Below are positions 28,059-37,188 of a stretch of 64,000 nt of DNA, in pieces; the first letter of the stretch is position 1; the number at the start of each line of letters is the position of its first letter. The DNA is from Psychroserpens burtonensis DSM 12212 (GTDB lineage: Bacteria; Bacteroidota; Bacteroidia; Flavobacteriales; Flavobacteriaceae). Location of the stretch: the NCBI RefSeq assembly GCF_000425305.1, contig NZ_KE384347.1, forward strand, positions 2,457 through 66,456, read 5' to 3'. A model generated the notes under the pieces. That model was not told the DNA's origin and did not search any database. It was given only the letters and a program-made list of their open reading frames with translations. The position numbers and the translations under genes were made by a program.

Positions 28059-29435
28059 ATGAGTAAATATGATATTATAGTACTTGGTAGTGGCCCTGGA
28101 GGCTACGTAACAGCAATTAGAGCTTCACAACTGGGCTTAAAAACTGCTATTATAGAAAAAGAAAGCTTAGGAGGTGTTTGCTTAAACTGGGGTTGTATTC
28201 CCACTAAAGCATTACTTAAATCTGCTCAAGTTTTTGAATATTTAAAACATGCTGAGGATTATGGGCTTAATGTGAAAGATGCAAGTCATGATTTTTGCGC
28301 AGTAGTAAAACGTAGTCGCGGTGTTGCAGATGGCATGAGTAAAGGTGTTCAGTTTTTGATGAAGAAGAACAAAATTGATGTAATTAATGGCTTCGGAACA
28401 CTGAAAACAGGTAAAAAAGTTGAAGTAGACGGTACAGATTATACTGCAGACCACATTATTATCGCAACAGGATCTCGCTCTCGTGAGTTGCCTAGTTTGC
28501 CTCAAGATGGCAAAAAGGTAATTGGATACAGACAAGCAATGACCTTAGATAAACAACCTAAAACAATGATTATTGTTGGGTCTGGAGCAATTGGTGTTGA
28601 GTTTGCCTACTTCTATAACTCGATGGGAACAGATGTTACTGTCGTAGAATATTTACCAAATATAGTTCCTGTTGAAGATGAAGATATCTCTAAGCAATTA
28701 GAGCGTTCGTTTAAGAAAAGTGGAATTAAAGTAATGACGTCCTCAGAAGTAACACATGTAGATACCTCTGGAAAAGGCGTTAAAGCAACAATAAAGACTA
28801 AAAAAGGTGAAGAAATTTTAGAAGCCGACATCGTATTATCTGCTGTTGGTATTAAATCTAATATTGAAAACATTGGATTGGAAGATGTAGGTATTGCTGT
28901 TGATAGAGATAAAATATTAGTAAACGATTACTACCAAACAAATATCCCTGGTTATTACGCTATTGGTGATGTAACTGCAGGTCAAGCATTAGCTCACGTT
29001 GCTTCTGCCGAAGGTATTTTATGCGTAGAAAAAATTGCAGGACAGCATGTTGAAGCGCTTGACTACGGAAATGTACCAGGCTGCACCTATTGTTCTCCAG
29101 AAATTGCAAGTGTTGGCCTGACAGAAAAACAAGCAAAAGAGCAAGGCATCGATATTAAAGTCGGTAAATTCCCGTTCTCAGCCTCAGGAAAAGCAAGCGC
29201 TAGTGGTGCAAAAGACGGCTTTGTAAAAGTGATTTTTGATGCCAAATATGGCGAATGGCTAGGCTGTCACATGATAGGAGCTGGTGTAACAGACATGATT
29301 GCTGAAGCTGTTTTAGGTCGTAAACTAGAAACTACAGGTCATGAAGTATTGAAAACCATTCATCCTCACCCAACAATGAGTGAAGCCGTTATGGAAGCTG
29401 TTGCCGATGCTTATGGTGAAGTAATTCATCTCTAA
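28059..29435 (+). CDS. lpdA: Dihydrolipoyl dehydrogenase (E3)
   Basis: Reoxidises dihydrolipoamide in 2-oxoacid dehydrogenase and glycine-cleavage complexes. In 458 residues it has the FAD-binding GSGPGGYVTAIRASQLG, the redox disulfide GGVCLNWGCIPTK (Cys41, Cys46), the NAD motif VGSGAIGVEFAYFYNSMG, YAIGDVT and the C-terminal active-site HPHPTMSEAVMEA (about 435-447). No E1/E2 gene is nearby, so it is a stand-alone copy that may serve several complexes. It is followed by a terminator. Confidence 0.97.
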   Translation: MSKYDIIVLGSGPGGYVTAIRASQLGLKTAIIEKESLGGVCLNWGCIPTKALLKSAQVFEYLKHAEDYGLNVKDASHDFCAVVKRSRGVADGMSKGVQFLMKKNKIDVINGFGTLKTGKKVEVDGTDYTADHIIIATGSRSRELPSLPQDGKKVIGYRQAMTLDKQPKTMIIVGSGAIGVEFAYFYNSMGTDVTVVEYLPNIVPVEDEDISKQLERSFKKSGIKVMTSSEVTHVDTSGKGVKATIKTKKGEEILEADIVLSAVGIKSNIENIGLEDVGIAVDRDKILVNDYYQTNIPGYYAIGDVTAGQALAHVASAEGILCVEKIAGQHVEALDYGNVPGCTYCSPEIASVGLTEKQAKEQGIDIKVGKFPFSASGKASASGAKDGFVKVIFDAKYGEWLGCHMIGAGVTDMIAEAVLGRKLETTGHEVLKTIHPHPTMSEAVMEAVADAYGEVIHL

Positions 29436-29460
29436 GTTAGAATCATAAAAAAGATAATAA

Positions 29461-29498
29461 TGCGATTTGATTTAATTTTCAAGTCGCATTTTTTTTTT
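29461..29498 (+). terminator. lpdA terminator
   Basis: TGCGATTTGA and TCAAGTCGCA pair (one wobble) around 8 nt, then a run of T into 29498. Confidence 0.8.
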
Positions 29499-29982
29499 AA
29501 AATTTATAACCTACTCCAAAAAATAATCCATTTGGAGCAACCTCATTGAAACCCACAACAAACTTCATGTGAATATCAATAGACTCAGTGATATTATAAG
29601 CTGTGGCAATATCGCCTCTTACTTTAAATTTATTTGTAAAGAAGTCGAAAAAATAATTTAGACTTGGACCAGCCATAAAACTCAATTTATCAGATAAATA
29701 AAACTTGGCATAGATTGGCGCATTGATAAACCTGAAGTCATTTAGTTGAATGTATAATAGTTCTGGTTGAAGTGAAACGGTTTCATCAATTTCAAAATCC
29801 GCAAAAATGCCTCCATAAAAACCAGCTTCGGTTTCTATATTGTCTCCAAATTGTGCTTCTTGAATTTTAAAAAAGGTAAGATTTAGACCTCCTTTAATTC
29901 CGAAGTCGACATTGGATTGTGCGTTACTTTTCAGAAGAGAAAAAAATAAAAAAAGACTACATATTGTGGTTGTATATTTCAT
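29497..29982 (-). CDS. Outer-membrane beta-barrel protein (PorT-like)
   Basis: A 161-residue protein with a signal peptide (to LLKSNAQ, about 22) followed by DFGIKGGLNLTFFKI, the start typical of small PorT/OMP_b-brl families. It has about eight predicted strands, ending LFFGVGYKF with a terminal Phe as in outer-membrane barrels. Its stop overlaps the end of the lpdA terminator. It lies 32 bp downstream of aroQ on the same strand. Function unknown; true PorT of the T9SS is longer. Confidence 0.75.
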   Translation of the reverse strand: MKYTTTICSLFLFFSLLKSNAQSNVDFGIKGGLNLTFFKIQEAQFGDNIETEAGFYGGIFADFEIDETVSLQPELLYIQLNDFRFINAPIYAKFYLSDKLSFMAGPSLNYFFDFFTNKFKVRGDIATAYNITESIDIHMKFVVGFNEVAPNGLFFGVGYKF

Positions 29983-30014
29983 AATAAAAAAGTGACGTTT
30001 TTCTATATTATATA

Positions 30015-30437
30015 TTACTCATCCAAAAAACTTTGGATTGCCAATTCATAACTCTGTAATCCAAATCCTAAAATAACACCTTTAGCATTAGGAGAAATAT
30101 AGGATTTATGCCTAAACTCTTCTCGAGAAAATGTATTGGATATATGAACTTCTACCACAGGAGTCATGATCGCCTTAACAGCATCACCAATACCAATAGA
30201 GGTATGCGTGTAGGCTGCTGCATTAAGTATAATGCCATCATAGTTAAAGCCAACCTCTTGGATTTTATCAATCAACTCACCTTCAATATTAGAGTGAAAA
30301 TGTTCTAGCATAACGTTTGGAAATTTCTTAACGGTTTGATCAAAAAATTCTGTGAACGTTAAATTTCCGTAGATATTAGTCTCACGTTGACCTAAAAGAT
30401 TAAGGTTTGGACCGTTTATAATAATGAGTTGCTTCAT
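30015..30437 (-). CDS. aroQ: Type II 3-dehydroquinate dehydratase
   Basis: Converts 3-dehydroquinate to 3-dehydroshikimate in aromatic amino-acid synthesis. It has 140 residues with the family start IINGPNLNLLGQRE, the Asn/His-containing LNAAAYTHTSIGIGDAV, VEVHISNTFSREEFRHKSYISP (His101 and Arg108 equivalents) and GVILGFGLQSYELAI. Length is normal. In many flavobacteria aroQ sits directly beside the Xer recombinase gene; here about 2.4 kb with three other genes separates them. Confidence 0.96.
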   Translation of the reverse strand: MKQLIIINGPNLNLLGQRETNIYGNLTFTEFFDQTVKKFPNVMLEHFHSNIEGELIDKIQEVGFNYDGIILNAAAYTHTSIGIGDAVKAIMTPVVEVHISNTFSREEFRHKSYISPNAKGVILGFGLQSYELAIQSFLDE

Positions 30438-30462
30438 GGAGTAAAGATATTAAAATTTGAGC

Positions 30463-30493
30463 ATAAAAAAACCGAAGCGGTTAGGCTTCGGTT
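30463..30493 (-). terminator. Terminator downstream of the 206-residue outer-membrane protein gene
   Basis: On the minus strand AACCGAAGC and GCTTCGGTT (9-bp arms, 6-nt loop) precede a run of T, 30 bp after the stop. Confidence 0.85.
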
Positions 30494-30521
30494 TGATTTA
30501 TATTTTTGATTATATTTCGTC

Positions 30522-31142
30522 CTATAAAACAAATAATATACCAAATGCTGCATTACCACCAAAAGGATTAGCAACATCTCCAAAACCTAAGTTAAATTGA
30601 GATACTGCTTCTGCTCCGTCAACATCTACTTTAGATGAAGAGAAGGATAATACATTCTTTAGTCCAAAAGATAAAGCAATCTTTTCAGTAACGAAATAAT
30701 TGATACCAAGATCTAATCCTGCACCAAAAGAATTTGTTTTAAAATCACTAATTTTATCATTTGTACTTCCAAAACCGATACCAAACTCAGTAAACGTTTT
30801 AAAGCGTTCACCTAAATCCAAAAAGTAATATCGTCCAAAAACACCAGCACCAAAACCAGTTTGATCTTGAGTGTCTGTGCCTGCAAGTTCTTCCTTAAAA
30901 GAATTGTAAGAAAGCCTTCCTCCAATTGCTAAATCGTCGTTAATAAAGTAACCTACTTTAGGACTAATGACAAAACCACTAGTTTCTGCTTCGGTATTTT
31001 TATCATTTGTACTATTAAATCCAACACCGCCTTCAATAAAGATATTTCCTTTTTCAAAACCATAAGTTGGTTGGTCATCTTGTGCATTTACATTTGATAA
31101 TCCGAATACTGCAACCGCAGCCATAAGTAATAATTTTTTCAT
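30522..31142 (-). CDS. Outer-membrane beta-barrel protein (OmpW/opacity-like)
   Basis: A 206-residue protein: signal peptide to FGLSNVNAQ (about 20), then alternating beta strands with aromatic ends (NIFIEGGVGFNST, FVISPKVGYFIND, AIGGRLSYNSF, GFGAGVFGRYYF), ending AFGILFVL. The strand layout suggests an eight-stranded barrel. It has a strong promoter and its own terminator, so it may be abundant. No substrate can be inferred. Confidence 0.82.
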   Translation of the reverse strand: MKKLLLMAAVAVFGLSNVNAQDDQPTYGFEKGNIFIEGGVGFNSTNDKNTEAETSGFVISPKVGYFINDDLAIGGRLSYNSFKEELAGTDTQDQTGFGAGVFGRYYFLDLGERFKTFTEFGIGFGSTNDKISDFKTNSFGAGLDLGINYFVTEKIALSFGLKNVLSFSSSKVDVDGAEAVSQFNLGFGDVANPFGGNAAFGILFVL

Positions 31143-31185
31143 AATAATTAGTTTTAAGTAATTTTATTTATTTTAAATTGGTCGG

Positions 31186-31216
31186 CAAACATATAATGAT
31201 TTTTGCTATCACGCAA
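31186..31216 (-). promoter_or_regulatory. Bacteroidota-type promoter of the outer-membrane protein gene
   Basis: Minus strand: TTG, 20 bp, TATGTTTG, a full match to TAnnTTTG. It predicts a leader of about 37 nt before the start at 31142. Confidence 0.8.
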
Positions 31217-31498
31217 GAAAAATAACATAAATTTAAGTGTTTTAACCATATTATCACACGACTTAACAGATAAACTAGTATTAATACTAACCGTTATAGA
31301 GCTATTTATAGCCCTTCTTTTTAAAACCATTAGTAAAACCTTAATGTATTATTTATACCAATTCAGTACGTTTATAATTGAAAAATGCAAAGAAAATACA
31401 TTTTTTTAGACCACCACCATTTTCATGGATGTTATTAACAATTTTACAAACAAAAAATCATAAACTTATGATTTGTCGTATTTTAAAAACATAAGTTA
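31217..31498. other. Intergenic stretch without recognisable gene
   Basis: AT-rich; a 68-codon plus-strand reading at 31203-31409 overlaps the promoter and has no credible start or family, so it is left out. Nothing else is seen. Confidence 0.6.
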
Positions 31499-32383
31499 TT
31501 ATTTTCTTTTTTGAAGTACGTGTATTTGAGTAGATTGATTTTTTTCAAGATTAGTCATGGCCCTTATTTTATTAACTCCATCATGAATTTCTATGACTGC
31601 TGTATTTGTTGACATCGTGCCAACACCATCTGCTATAACCTCTATAATAGTCTTTTTTGATGTTAGAGGCACTTCTACAGTTTTAACCTCCTTAGAAATA
31701 GTATGTCGTCTTAATATAAAATCTCCATTAACTTTTATTGAAATCATATCTCCATCCTCTTGTCCACCATCATAAATGAGAAGTGACACTGTTTCATTCT
31801 TTGAAAACACACTAGTAACTTGAGATTTTTTCAGAATATTCATATTGAGCTTCTCTAAAAGCTTTAAATCTGTAGCCTTTTGTTTTATACTATCAGCCAC
31901 TTTATCAGATTTATTTATTTTTTTTGACATCTTTTCCATGCGTTTTTCAACATTCTCAGCAGCGTTAAGAAACAACTCTCCGCTAATACATTCTTCACCA
32001 TCAGAAAATTCACCTTTAAAATCACCTTTAAAATATTTGGTTTTACCTGGTTTAAAATATGTGGGCTCAAAATGTACAAAGCAAAAATCGTCATGAATCA
32101 CATCAGACTTCGTATACACAATATCATATTCGTTAAAAGAAATTTCTCTTGTAGACGGATTATAAATTCCTTTCAATTTTGATTTAGTTTCATGATCGCC
32201 TCCAAAATCTGTTATTGAATAACCTTCAACTTGGTCATAGTTGATATTAAATTTAACTTTATAGGTAATAATAGCCGAGTCATTAAGTTTTATAGCTCCA
32301 ATATACTCACTAGACTCTTGTGCAGACGTTAGCTGTAAGCCTAGTATTAAAATAAAGAGGATTCTTACACTACCTTTTATCAT
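31499..32383 (-). CDS. Hypothetical secreted protein with central helical segment
   Basis: A 294-residue protein with a signal peptide to LQLTSAQ (about 21). The N-terminal beta domain (about 25-145; YIGAIKLNDSAIITYKVKFNI, SFNEYDIVYTKSD, GEFSDGEECISGELFL) is followed by a Lys-rich helix (about 148-185, likely coiled coil). A C-terminal beta domain (about 190-290) then shows VSLLIYDGGQEDGDMISIKVNGDFIL, reminiscent of domains in Bacteroidota proteins that bind ligands on the surface. No family is confidently recognised. It is divergent from the TM2 gene. Confidence 0.65.
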   Translation of the reverse strand: MIKGSVRILFILILGLQLTSAQESSEYIGAIKLNDSAIITYKVKFNINYDQVEGYSITDFGGDHETKSKLKGIYNPSTREISFNEYDIVYTKSDVIHDDFCFVHFEPTYFKPGKTKYFKGDFKGEFSDGEECISGELFLNAAENVEKRMEKMSKKINKSDKVADSIKQKATDLKLLEKLNMNILKKSQVTSVFSKNETVSLLIYDGGQEDGDMISIKVNGDFILRRHTISKEVKTVEVPLTSKKTIIEVIADGVGTMSTNTAVIEIHDGVNKIRAMTNLEKNQSTQIHVLQKRK

Positions 32384-32426
32384 ATTTTTTTCTTATTATT
32401 GTTGAACAAACTTAAACCAATATTAT

Positions 32427-32774
32427 ATGAAATTTAAATTTTTACTTTCGTTTTTGTTCTTTTTTGCTGCGATTTCTCTTAGTTACGCATCATTTCCAGT
32501 TAAAAGAGCTGCAGTTGTAACGACTACAACTATCTCAACAACAGATAACGTATCTGTTGATTCATCATCAGTTGAATTCTATTCTCCAGCTGCAAAAGCT
32601 AGTGATGATAAATGGATTGCTGTTGCATTGTGGGCTTTTTTATGGCCATTCGCAGCACATAGATGGTACTTAGGATGGTCTATAGGATGGAACATCTTAT
32701 TTATTATAACCTTTGGAGGTCTAGGGATCTGGGCAATCGTCGATCTTATAAATATATTGACAGACAATTATTAA
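32427..32774 (+). CDS. TM2-domain membrane protein
   Basis: A 115-residue protein. A signal-like helix (to about 22) and a Ser/Thr/Val-rich stretch are followed by a TM2 domain at about 65-113: WIAVALWAFLWPFAAHRWYLGW, a short turn, then ILFIITFGGLGIWAIVDLINI, two helices with the family's W-A-H-R-x-Y-L-G motif. TM2 proteins are widespread and of unknown function. It has its own terminator. Confidence 0.85.
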   Translation: MKFKFLLSFLFFFAAISLSYASFPVKRAAVVTTTTISTTDNVSVDSSSVEFYSPAAKASDDKWIAVALWAFLWPFAAHRWYLGWSIGWNILFIITFGGLGIWAIVDLINILTDNY

Positions 32775-32793
32775 TATTAAAAGTATTATATTA

Positions 32794-32823
32794 AAATCAC
32801 CCACAACTGGGTGATTTTTTTTT
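32794..32823 (+). terminator. Terminator of the TM2 gene
   Basis: AAATCACCCA and TGGGTGATTT (10-bp perfect arms, 4-nt loop) followed by a T run just before the recombinase start. Confidence 0.85.
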
Positions 32824-32826
32824 ATT

Positions 32827-33735
32827 ATGAAATGGCAAAATGCACTAAACGACTATAAGTATTACCTCAAAATAGAAAGAGGACTATCTCATAACTCTAT
32901 TGTAAATTATGAGTTAGATGTAGAAAAGCTTATGCACTATATTGATGCTCATCAAATTACAATCTCTCCTGTCACTATTGACTATGCGCAAGTACAAGCT
33001 TTCATTTACGAGGTATCAAAACAAATTAACCCACGGTCCCAATCACGTTTAATATCTGGTTTACGCAGTTTTTTTAATTATTTAGTTTTTGAAGATTACC
33101 GTAAAACAAATCCGTTAGACCAAATAGAATCTCCAAAAACTGGAAGAAAATTACCTGACACCTTATCTATTAAAGATATTGATGAGCTTATAGAGGCTAT
33201 TGATTTAACAAAAGAATACAATGGTGTTAGAATTGGAGAACGAAATAGAGCCATCTTAGAAACATTATACAGTTGTGGACTTCGTGTTAGTGAATTGACA
33301 AATTTAAAGGTTTCTGATCTCTTTTTTGATGAAGGCTTCATAAAAGTAACTGGTAAAGGCGACAAACAGCGCTTTGTTCCCATTGGTCCAAATACTCAGA
33401 AATATATTCTTATTTGGAAAGATATCAGAGCTTATATTGATATTCTCCCAGATTATAGAGACACCCTTTTTCTTAATAATAGAGGCAAACAATTGACAAG
33501 AGCAATGATTTTTACAATCATAAAAAATCTTGCTAAAGCTATTAACTTAAATAAAGTTATTTCTCCACACACATTTAGACATTCTTTTGCTAGTCATCTT
33601 TTAGAAAATGGTGCCGACTTAAGAGCCATTCAGCTCATGCTTGGTCACGAAAGTATTACAACAACAGAAATTTATATGCACATTGATAAGTCGCATTTAA
33701 AAGAAGTTCTTCTTAAGCATCATCCGAGAAAATAA
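32827..33735 (+). CDS. xerD: Site-specific tyrosine recombinase XerD
   Basis: Resolves chromosome dimers at dif during cell division. A 302-residue protein with an N-terminal SAM-like DNA-binding domain (WQNALNDYKYYLKIERGLSHNSIVNYELDV) and a catalytic domain. Active-site residues are the Arg in SCGLRVSEL, the Lys in GKGDKQRFVPIG, HTFRH at 248-252, LGHESI and the nucleophile Tyr283 in TTEIYMHI. Complete and of normal length. XerC and XerD cannot be separated with certainty by eye, but single flavobacterial copies near aroQ are usually named XerD. Confidence 0.93.
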   Translation: MKWQNALNDYKYYLKIERGLSHNSIVNYELDVEKLMHYIDAHQITISPVTIDYAQVQAFIYEVSKQINPRSQSRLISGLRSFFNYLVFEDYRKTNPLDQIESPKTGRKLPDTLSIKDIDELIEAIDLTKEYNGVRIGERNRAILETLYSCGLRVSELTNLKVSDLFFDEGFIKVTGKGDKQRFVPIGPNTQKYILIWKDIRAYIDILPDYRDTLFLNNRGKQLTRAMIFTIIKNLAKAINLNKVISPHTFRHSFASHLLENGADLRAIQLMLGHESITTTEIYMHIDKSHLKEVLLKHHPRK

Positions 33736-33803
33736 GTGATATCTTTAACAGTTATAAGGTGACACTCTTCGAAAAGTGATGTCTCCATAAAAAGCGCTAT
33801 TAA

Positions 33804-34967
33804 ATGTTCTTGAGAAGAAAAAACCCCAGTAATCAAAATAATATTGAACAAAAAGAAACGCTTAATGATAGGCGGTGGCAAATAGCGTTAGAAAATACTA
33901 ATGTTGGCCTTTGGGATTACGATATCATTAAAGATGAAGTTTTTTATTCTAAACAGTCCAAAAAAATTCTAGGCTTTGAGGAGCGTGAATTGACAAAATC
34001 TCCAACCGAATGGGATCGCAGAGTACATCCAGAAGATTCTGAAACTTATTTTAAAGATTTCAAAGCACATATCAACGGATCATTAGATGTGTATAGAAAT
34101 GAGCATCGCGTTTTATGTCAAGATGGCAACTATAAATGGATTTTTGATAAAGGTAAAATAGTTGAGCGAAATGCAAAAGGAAAACCAACGCGTATCATTG
34201 GTACACATACCGATATTACTTACAGAAAAAAGAAAGAAGTACAGGCTGAGCTTTATCTTGAGCTCATCACAAGTCAAAACGAAAGATTACATAATTTCAC
34301 TCACATCGTGTCTCATAACTTGAAGACTCACATTGGTAATTTTAAAAATATTCTTGAATTTCTTGATGAAACTAATTCCGAAGAAGAAAAAGAAGAGCTA
34401 CTGCATCATTTAAAAACGATTTCTGGCGCACTTACAACAACAATTGTGGATTTGGATGACATCATCAGTATAAAAACTAAATCAAACGCCAAAGAGCTCA
34501 ATGAAAGCGTTAATGTTTTTGATTGTGCAGAAAAGGTCATTAATAGTCTAGAAATGGACATCGCTCATAGCGAAATTGCTATTTATAATTCTATAATCAA
34601 AGATGATTTTATAAATGTAAATAGATCCTATTTGGAAAGTATTCTTTATAATTTGATTTCAAATGGAATTAAATACAAATCTAACAATCGCAATTCTAAA
34701 ATCACTTTACAGTCTGTTCATTCTGAAAATGAACTTAAAATTCTAATTGAAGATAATGGAATAGGCATTGATACCCATAAATACAAAAGCCAACTTTTTG
34801 AAATATATCAAACGTTTCATAGTACAAAAAGAGATGATTCTAGAGGTGTAGGCTTATACATCACTAAAACACAAATGGAAGCTCTAGGCGGAACAATTGG
34901 TGTAGAAAGCACATTGGATGAAGGCTCTACTTTTATGCTCACCTTTAAAAAACAAAAAACACTCTAG
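33804..34967 (+). CDS. PAS-domain sensor histidine kinase, soluble
   Basis: A 387-residue kinase without membrane helices. A PAS/PAC sensor (about 28-148: ALENTNVGLWDYDIIKDEVFYS, WIFDKGKIVERNAKGKPTRIIGTHTDITYRK) precedes a dimerisation/phosphoacceptor helix with the likely His in THIVSHNLKTHIGNF (about 170) and an HATPase domain with NLISNGIKYKS (N box), IEDNGIGID (G1) and GVGLYITK (G2). No response-regulator gene is adjacent, so it is an orphan whose partner cannot be inferred. The signal is probably cytosolic. The stop codon lies within its terminator hairpin. Confidence 0.92.
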   Translation: MFLRRKNPSNQNNIEQKETLNDRRWQIALENTNVGLWDYDIIKDEVFYSKQSKKILGFEERELTKSPTEWDRRVHPEDSETYFKDFKAHINGSLDVYRNEHRVLCQDGNYKWIFDKGKIVERNAKGKPTRIIGTHTDITYRKKKEVQAELYLELITSQNERLHNFTHIVSHNLKTHIGNFKNILEFLDETNSEEEKEELLHHLKTISGALTTTIVDLDDIISIKTKSNAKELNESVNVFDCAEKVINSLEMDIAHSEIAIYNSIIKDDFINVNRSYLESILYNLISNGIKYKSNNRNSKITLQSVHSENELKILIEDNGIGIDTHKYKSQLFEIYQTFHSTKRDDSRGVGLYITKTQMEALGGTIGVESTLDEGSTFMLTFKKQKTL

Positions 34968-34980
34968 TTAGAGTGCTTTT
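34960..34980 (+). terminator. Terminator overlapping the histidine-kinase stop codon
   Basis: CACTCT and AGAGTG arms surround a 4-nt loop; the TAG stop at 34965-34967 is inside the structure; a short T run follows. Confidence 0.6.
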
Positions 34981-35008
34981 ATACTTATAATATTATTTAC
35001 GTCGGAAA

Positions 35009-36586
35009 TTATTTGGCAATATTCACCGCTCTTGTTTCTCTTATTACGGTAACTTTTACTTGCCCAGGATATGTCATATCTGTTTGGATCTTTTGCGAAA
35101 TCTCAAACGATAAATTAGCCGCTTGCTCATCAGTCACTTTTTCACTTTCAACCATAACACGCAATTCACGTCCTGCTTGGATAGCATAAGCTTTATTTAC
35201 ACCGCTAAACCCAAAGGCAACTTCTTCAAGATCTTTAAGACGTTGGATATACGAGTCTAATACTTGTCGTCTTGCTCCTGGCCTAGCTCCTGAAATAGCA
35301 TCACAAACTTGAACAATTGGAGCTAACAATGTTGTCATTTCAATTTCATCGTGGTGAGCTCCAATAGCATTACAAACTTCTGGCTTTTCACCATGTTTTT
35401 CTGCCCATTGCATCCCAAGGATTGCGTGAGGCGTTTCCATATCTGCTTCAGATGATGGTACTTTTCCTATATCATGTAATAAACCTGCTCGTTTTGCTAA
35501 TTTAGGATTTAATCCTAATTCTGCTGCCATAACTCCGCACAGTTTAGCAACTTCACGCGAGTGTTGTAGTAAATTTTGCCCGTAAGACGAACGATATTTC
35601 ATACGTCCAATCATTTTAATCAATTCAGGGTGTAGACCGTGAATTCCTAAATCAATTACTGTTCGCTTACCAACCTCTGCAATTTCTTGCTCAATTTGTT
35701 TTTGCGTTTTCTGAACGATTTCTTCAATACGTGCAGGATGTATTCTTCCGTCTGTAACTAACTTGTGTAAAGATAAACGCGCAATTTCGCGTCTTACAGA
35801 ATCAAAACAAGACAATATAATTGCTTCTGGTGTATCATCAACTATAATCTCAACTCCTGTTGCCGCTTCAATAGCACGAATATTACGACCTTCACGTCCA
35901 ATAATTCGTCCTTTTACATCATCAGATTCAATATTAAAAACAGATACACAATTATCAATTGCTTCTTCTGTTCCTATACGTTGTATCGTGTTAATTATGA
36001 TTTTCTTGGCATCTTGTTGAGCCGTTAATTTAGCCTCTTCCATAGTATGTTGGATATAGCTCATTGCATCTGTTTTCGCCTCACCCTTTAAAGACTCTAC
36101 CAATTGTGATTTTGCATCTTCTGCAGATAATCCAGAAATAACTTCTAACTGTCTAATTTGGCTCTTATGAGCTTTCTCAACTTCTTCTTTTTTCTTTTCT
36201 AAAAATTCTAAACGAAAATTATAATCCTTTAATTTATCATCTAGAGATTGATTAGATTTCTTACTCTGAGCTAATTCACTAGACACTTGAGATTCTTTAT
36301 CTCTCGTTCTTTTTTCGGCTTCTGCAATTTTCTTATCGCGAGATAAAATAACTTTCTCATGCTCAGTTTTCAGTTCTAAAAATTTCTCTTTCGCCTGAAG
36401 CATCTTATCTTTTTTTATAATCTCGCCATCGTTTTTCGCTTGTTTTAAAATTGACTCAGCTTCTTTTTGAGCATCATTTATAAGTTTTGATGCATTGCTT
36501 TTCTCTAATGATTTAGCAATCACATATCCTATTACTAGGCCGAGTACCACTCCTCCAACAATCATTAAAATTGTATTCGTATCCAT
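35009..36586 (-). CDS. rny: Ribonuclease Y
   Basis: A membrane-anchored endoribonuclease that starts mRNA decay. It has 525 residues: an N-terminal transmembrane helix (about 5-24), a long coiled coil (about 25-190) rich in Lys/Glu, a KH RNA-binding domain ([21 protein letters not shown]) and an HD phosphohydrolase domain with the metal-binding LLHDIGKVP. It follows zapA and a candidate 6S RNA, an order I regard as usual for this family. No degradosome partner is encoded nearby. Confidence 0.96.
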   Translation of the reverse strand: MDTNTILMIVGGVVLGLVIGYVIAKSLEKSNASKLINDAQKEAESILKQAKNDGEIIKKDKMLQAKEKFLELKTEHEKVILSRDKKIAEAEKRTRDKESQVSSELAQSKKSNQSLDDKLKDYNFRLEFLEKKKEEVEKAHKSQIRQLEVISGLSAEDAKSQLVESLKGEAKTDAMSYIQHTMEEAKLTAQQDAKKIIINTIQRIGTEEAIDNCVSVFNIESDDVKGRIIGREGRNIRAIEAATGVEIIVDDTPEAIILSCFDSVRREIARLSLHKLVTDGRIHPARIEEIVQKTQKQIEQEIAEVGKRTVIDLGIHGLHPELIKMIGRMKYRSSYGQNLLQHSREVAKLCGVMAAELGLNPKLAKRAGLLHDIGKVPSSEADMETPHAILGMQWAEKHGEKPEVCNAIGAHHDEIEMTTLLAPIVQVCDAISGARPGARRQVLDSYIQRLKDLEEVAFGFSGVNKAYAIQAGRELRVMVESEKVTDEQAANLSFEISQKIQTDMTYPGQVKVTVIRETRAVNIAK

Positions 36587-36667
36587 GTTTAGTTAGTTTT
36601 AAAATTTTTGATATTTTCAAAAGTTCCCAATATCCAATTGGGATATACAATCCTAAGATTGTAGCAC

Positions 36668-36856
36668 AAAAAAAAGCCTACACTAGTTCTGGTTTTGTAT
36701 AAACTCCTTAAAAACAAGTTTAGGGCTAACAAGCTGATCAAAAATCTGCTTTGAAATCGAATAAATTCAACTCCTGGCAGCCCGATTTTACAACTTAAAC
36801 TCACCCTTTTTAAAGAATTAACGTTGAGTTTATCAAAAAATATCACTAATGTAGGC
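36668..36856 (-). ncRNA. ssrS: Candidate 6S RNA (6S-Flavo type)
   Basis: The 299-bp gap between zapA and rny holds a structure of about 190 nt on the minus strand. The ends, 36845-36856 and 36676-36687, form a 12-bp closing stem (one G-U pair), followed by eight U (36675 to 36668). Inside, 36826-36833 pairs with 36699-36706 (8 bp), and a further GGGCU/AGCCC pair can close a long bulged hairpin. Size, closing stem, terminal U run and neighbourhood to zapA fit 6S RNA, which mimics an open promoter and sequesters RNA polymerase. The zapA-ssrS link is known from Proteobacteria, and 6S-Flavo is the Bacteroidota form. No promoter match was found directly upstream, so it may be processed from the zapA transcript. 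Confidence 0.65.
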
Positions 36857-36885
36857 AGTAACCTATTATTTTATTTAAAAGAACG

Positions 36886-37179
36886 CTAAGCACTTAAGTG
36901 TTTTTGAAGTAATTGATCTAAAGCGTTGAGCTTTTCTTCAACGTCTTCACTAACACTGGCCTTATCTATTGTTTTCTGTTCTACTTGAGACGCAAACTGC
37001 AAAGCACACATTGCTAAAACATCTTGCTTATCTCTCACAGAATAGTTTTGCTCAAATTGACTTATCATGGCTTCTATCTTTTTAGCTGCTTTTCGTAAAC
37101 CTTCCTCTTGGCCAGGTGTTATGGTTAAAGGATATACTCTGTTTGCTATTGATAGTTTTATTTTAAGCTGTTCTGCCAT
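36886..37179 (-). CDS. zapA: Cell division protein ZapA
   Basis: A 97-residue cytosolic protein that crosslinks FtsZ filaments at the division ring. It has the N-terminal globular domain IKLSIANRVYPLTITPGQEEGLRKAAKKIEAMI and a C-terminal helix for coiled-coil pairing (ALQFASQVEQKTIDK...LNALDQLLQKHLSA). It lies 9 bp after the coiled-coil gene upstream and precedes the 6S-like RNA, with rny further on. Confidence 0.92.
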   Translation of the reverse strand: MAEQLKIKLSIANRVYPLTITPGQEEGLRKAAKKIEAMISQFEQNYSVRDKQDVLAMCALQFASQVEQKTIDKASVSEDVEEKLNALDQLLQKHLSA

Positions 37180-37188
37180 TAACGTTTA

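Noticed and set aside
32827-33735. Tyrosine recombinase as integrase of a mobile island
   Set aside because: Sequence and neighbourhood fit the housekeeping Xer protein; no attachment-site repeats or cargo boundaries were seen.
36589-36846. 85-codon minus-strand ORF between rny and zapA
   Set aside because: It overlaps the 6S-like structure, has no family resemblance and no credible composition.
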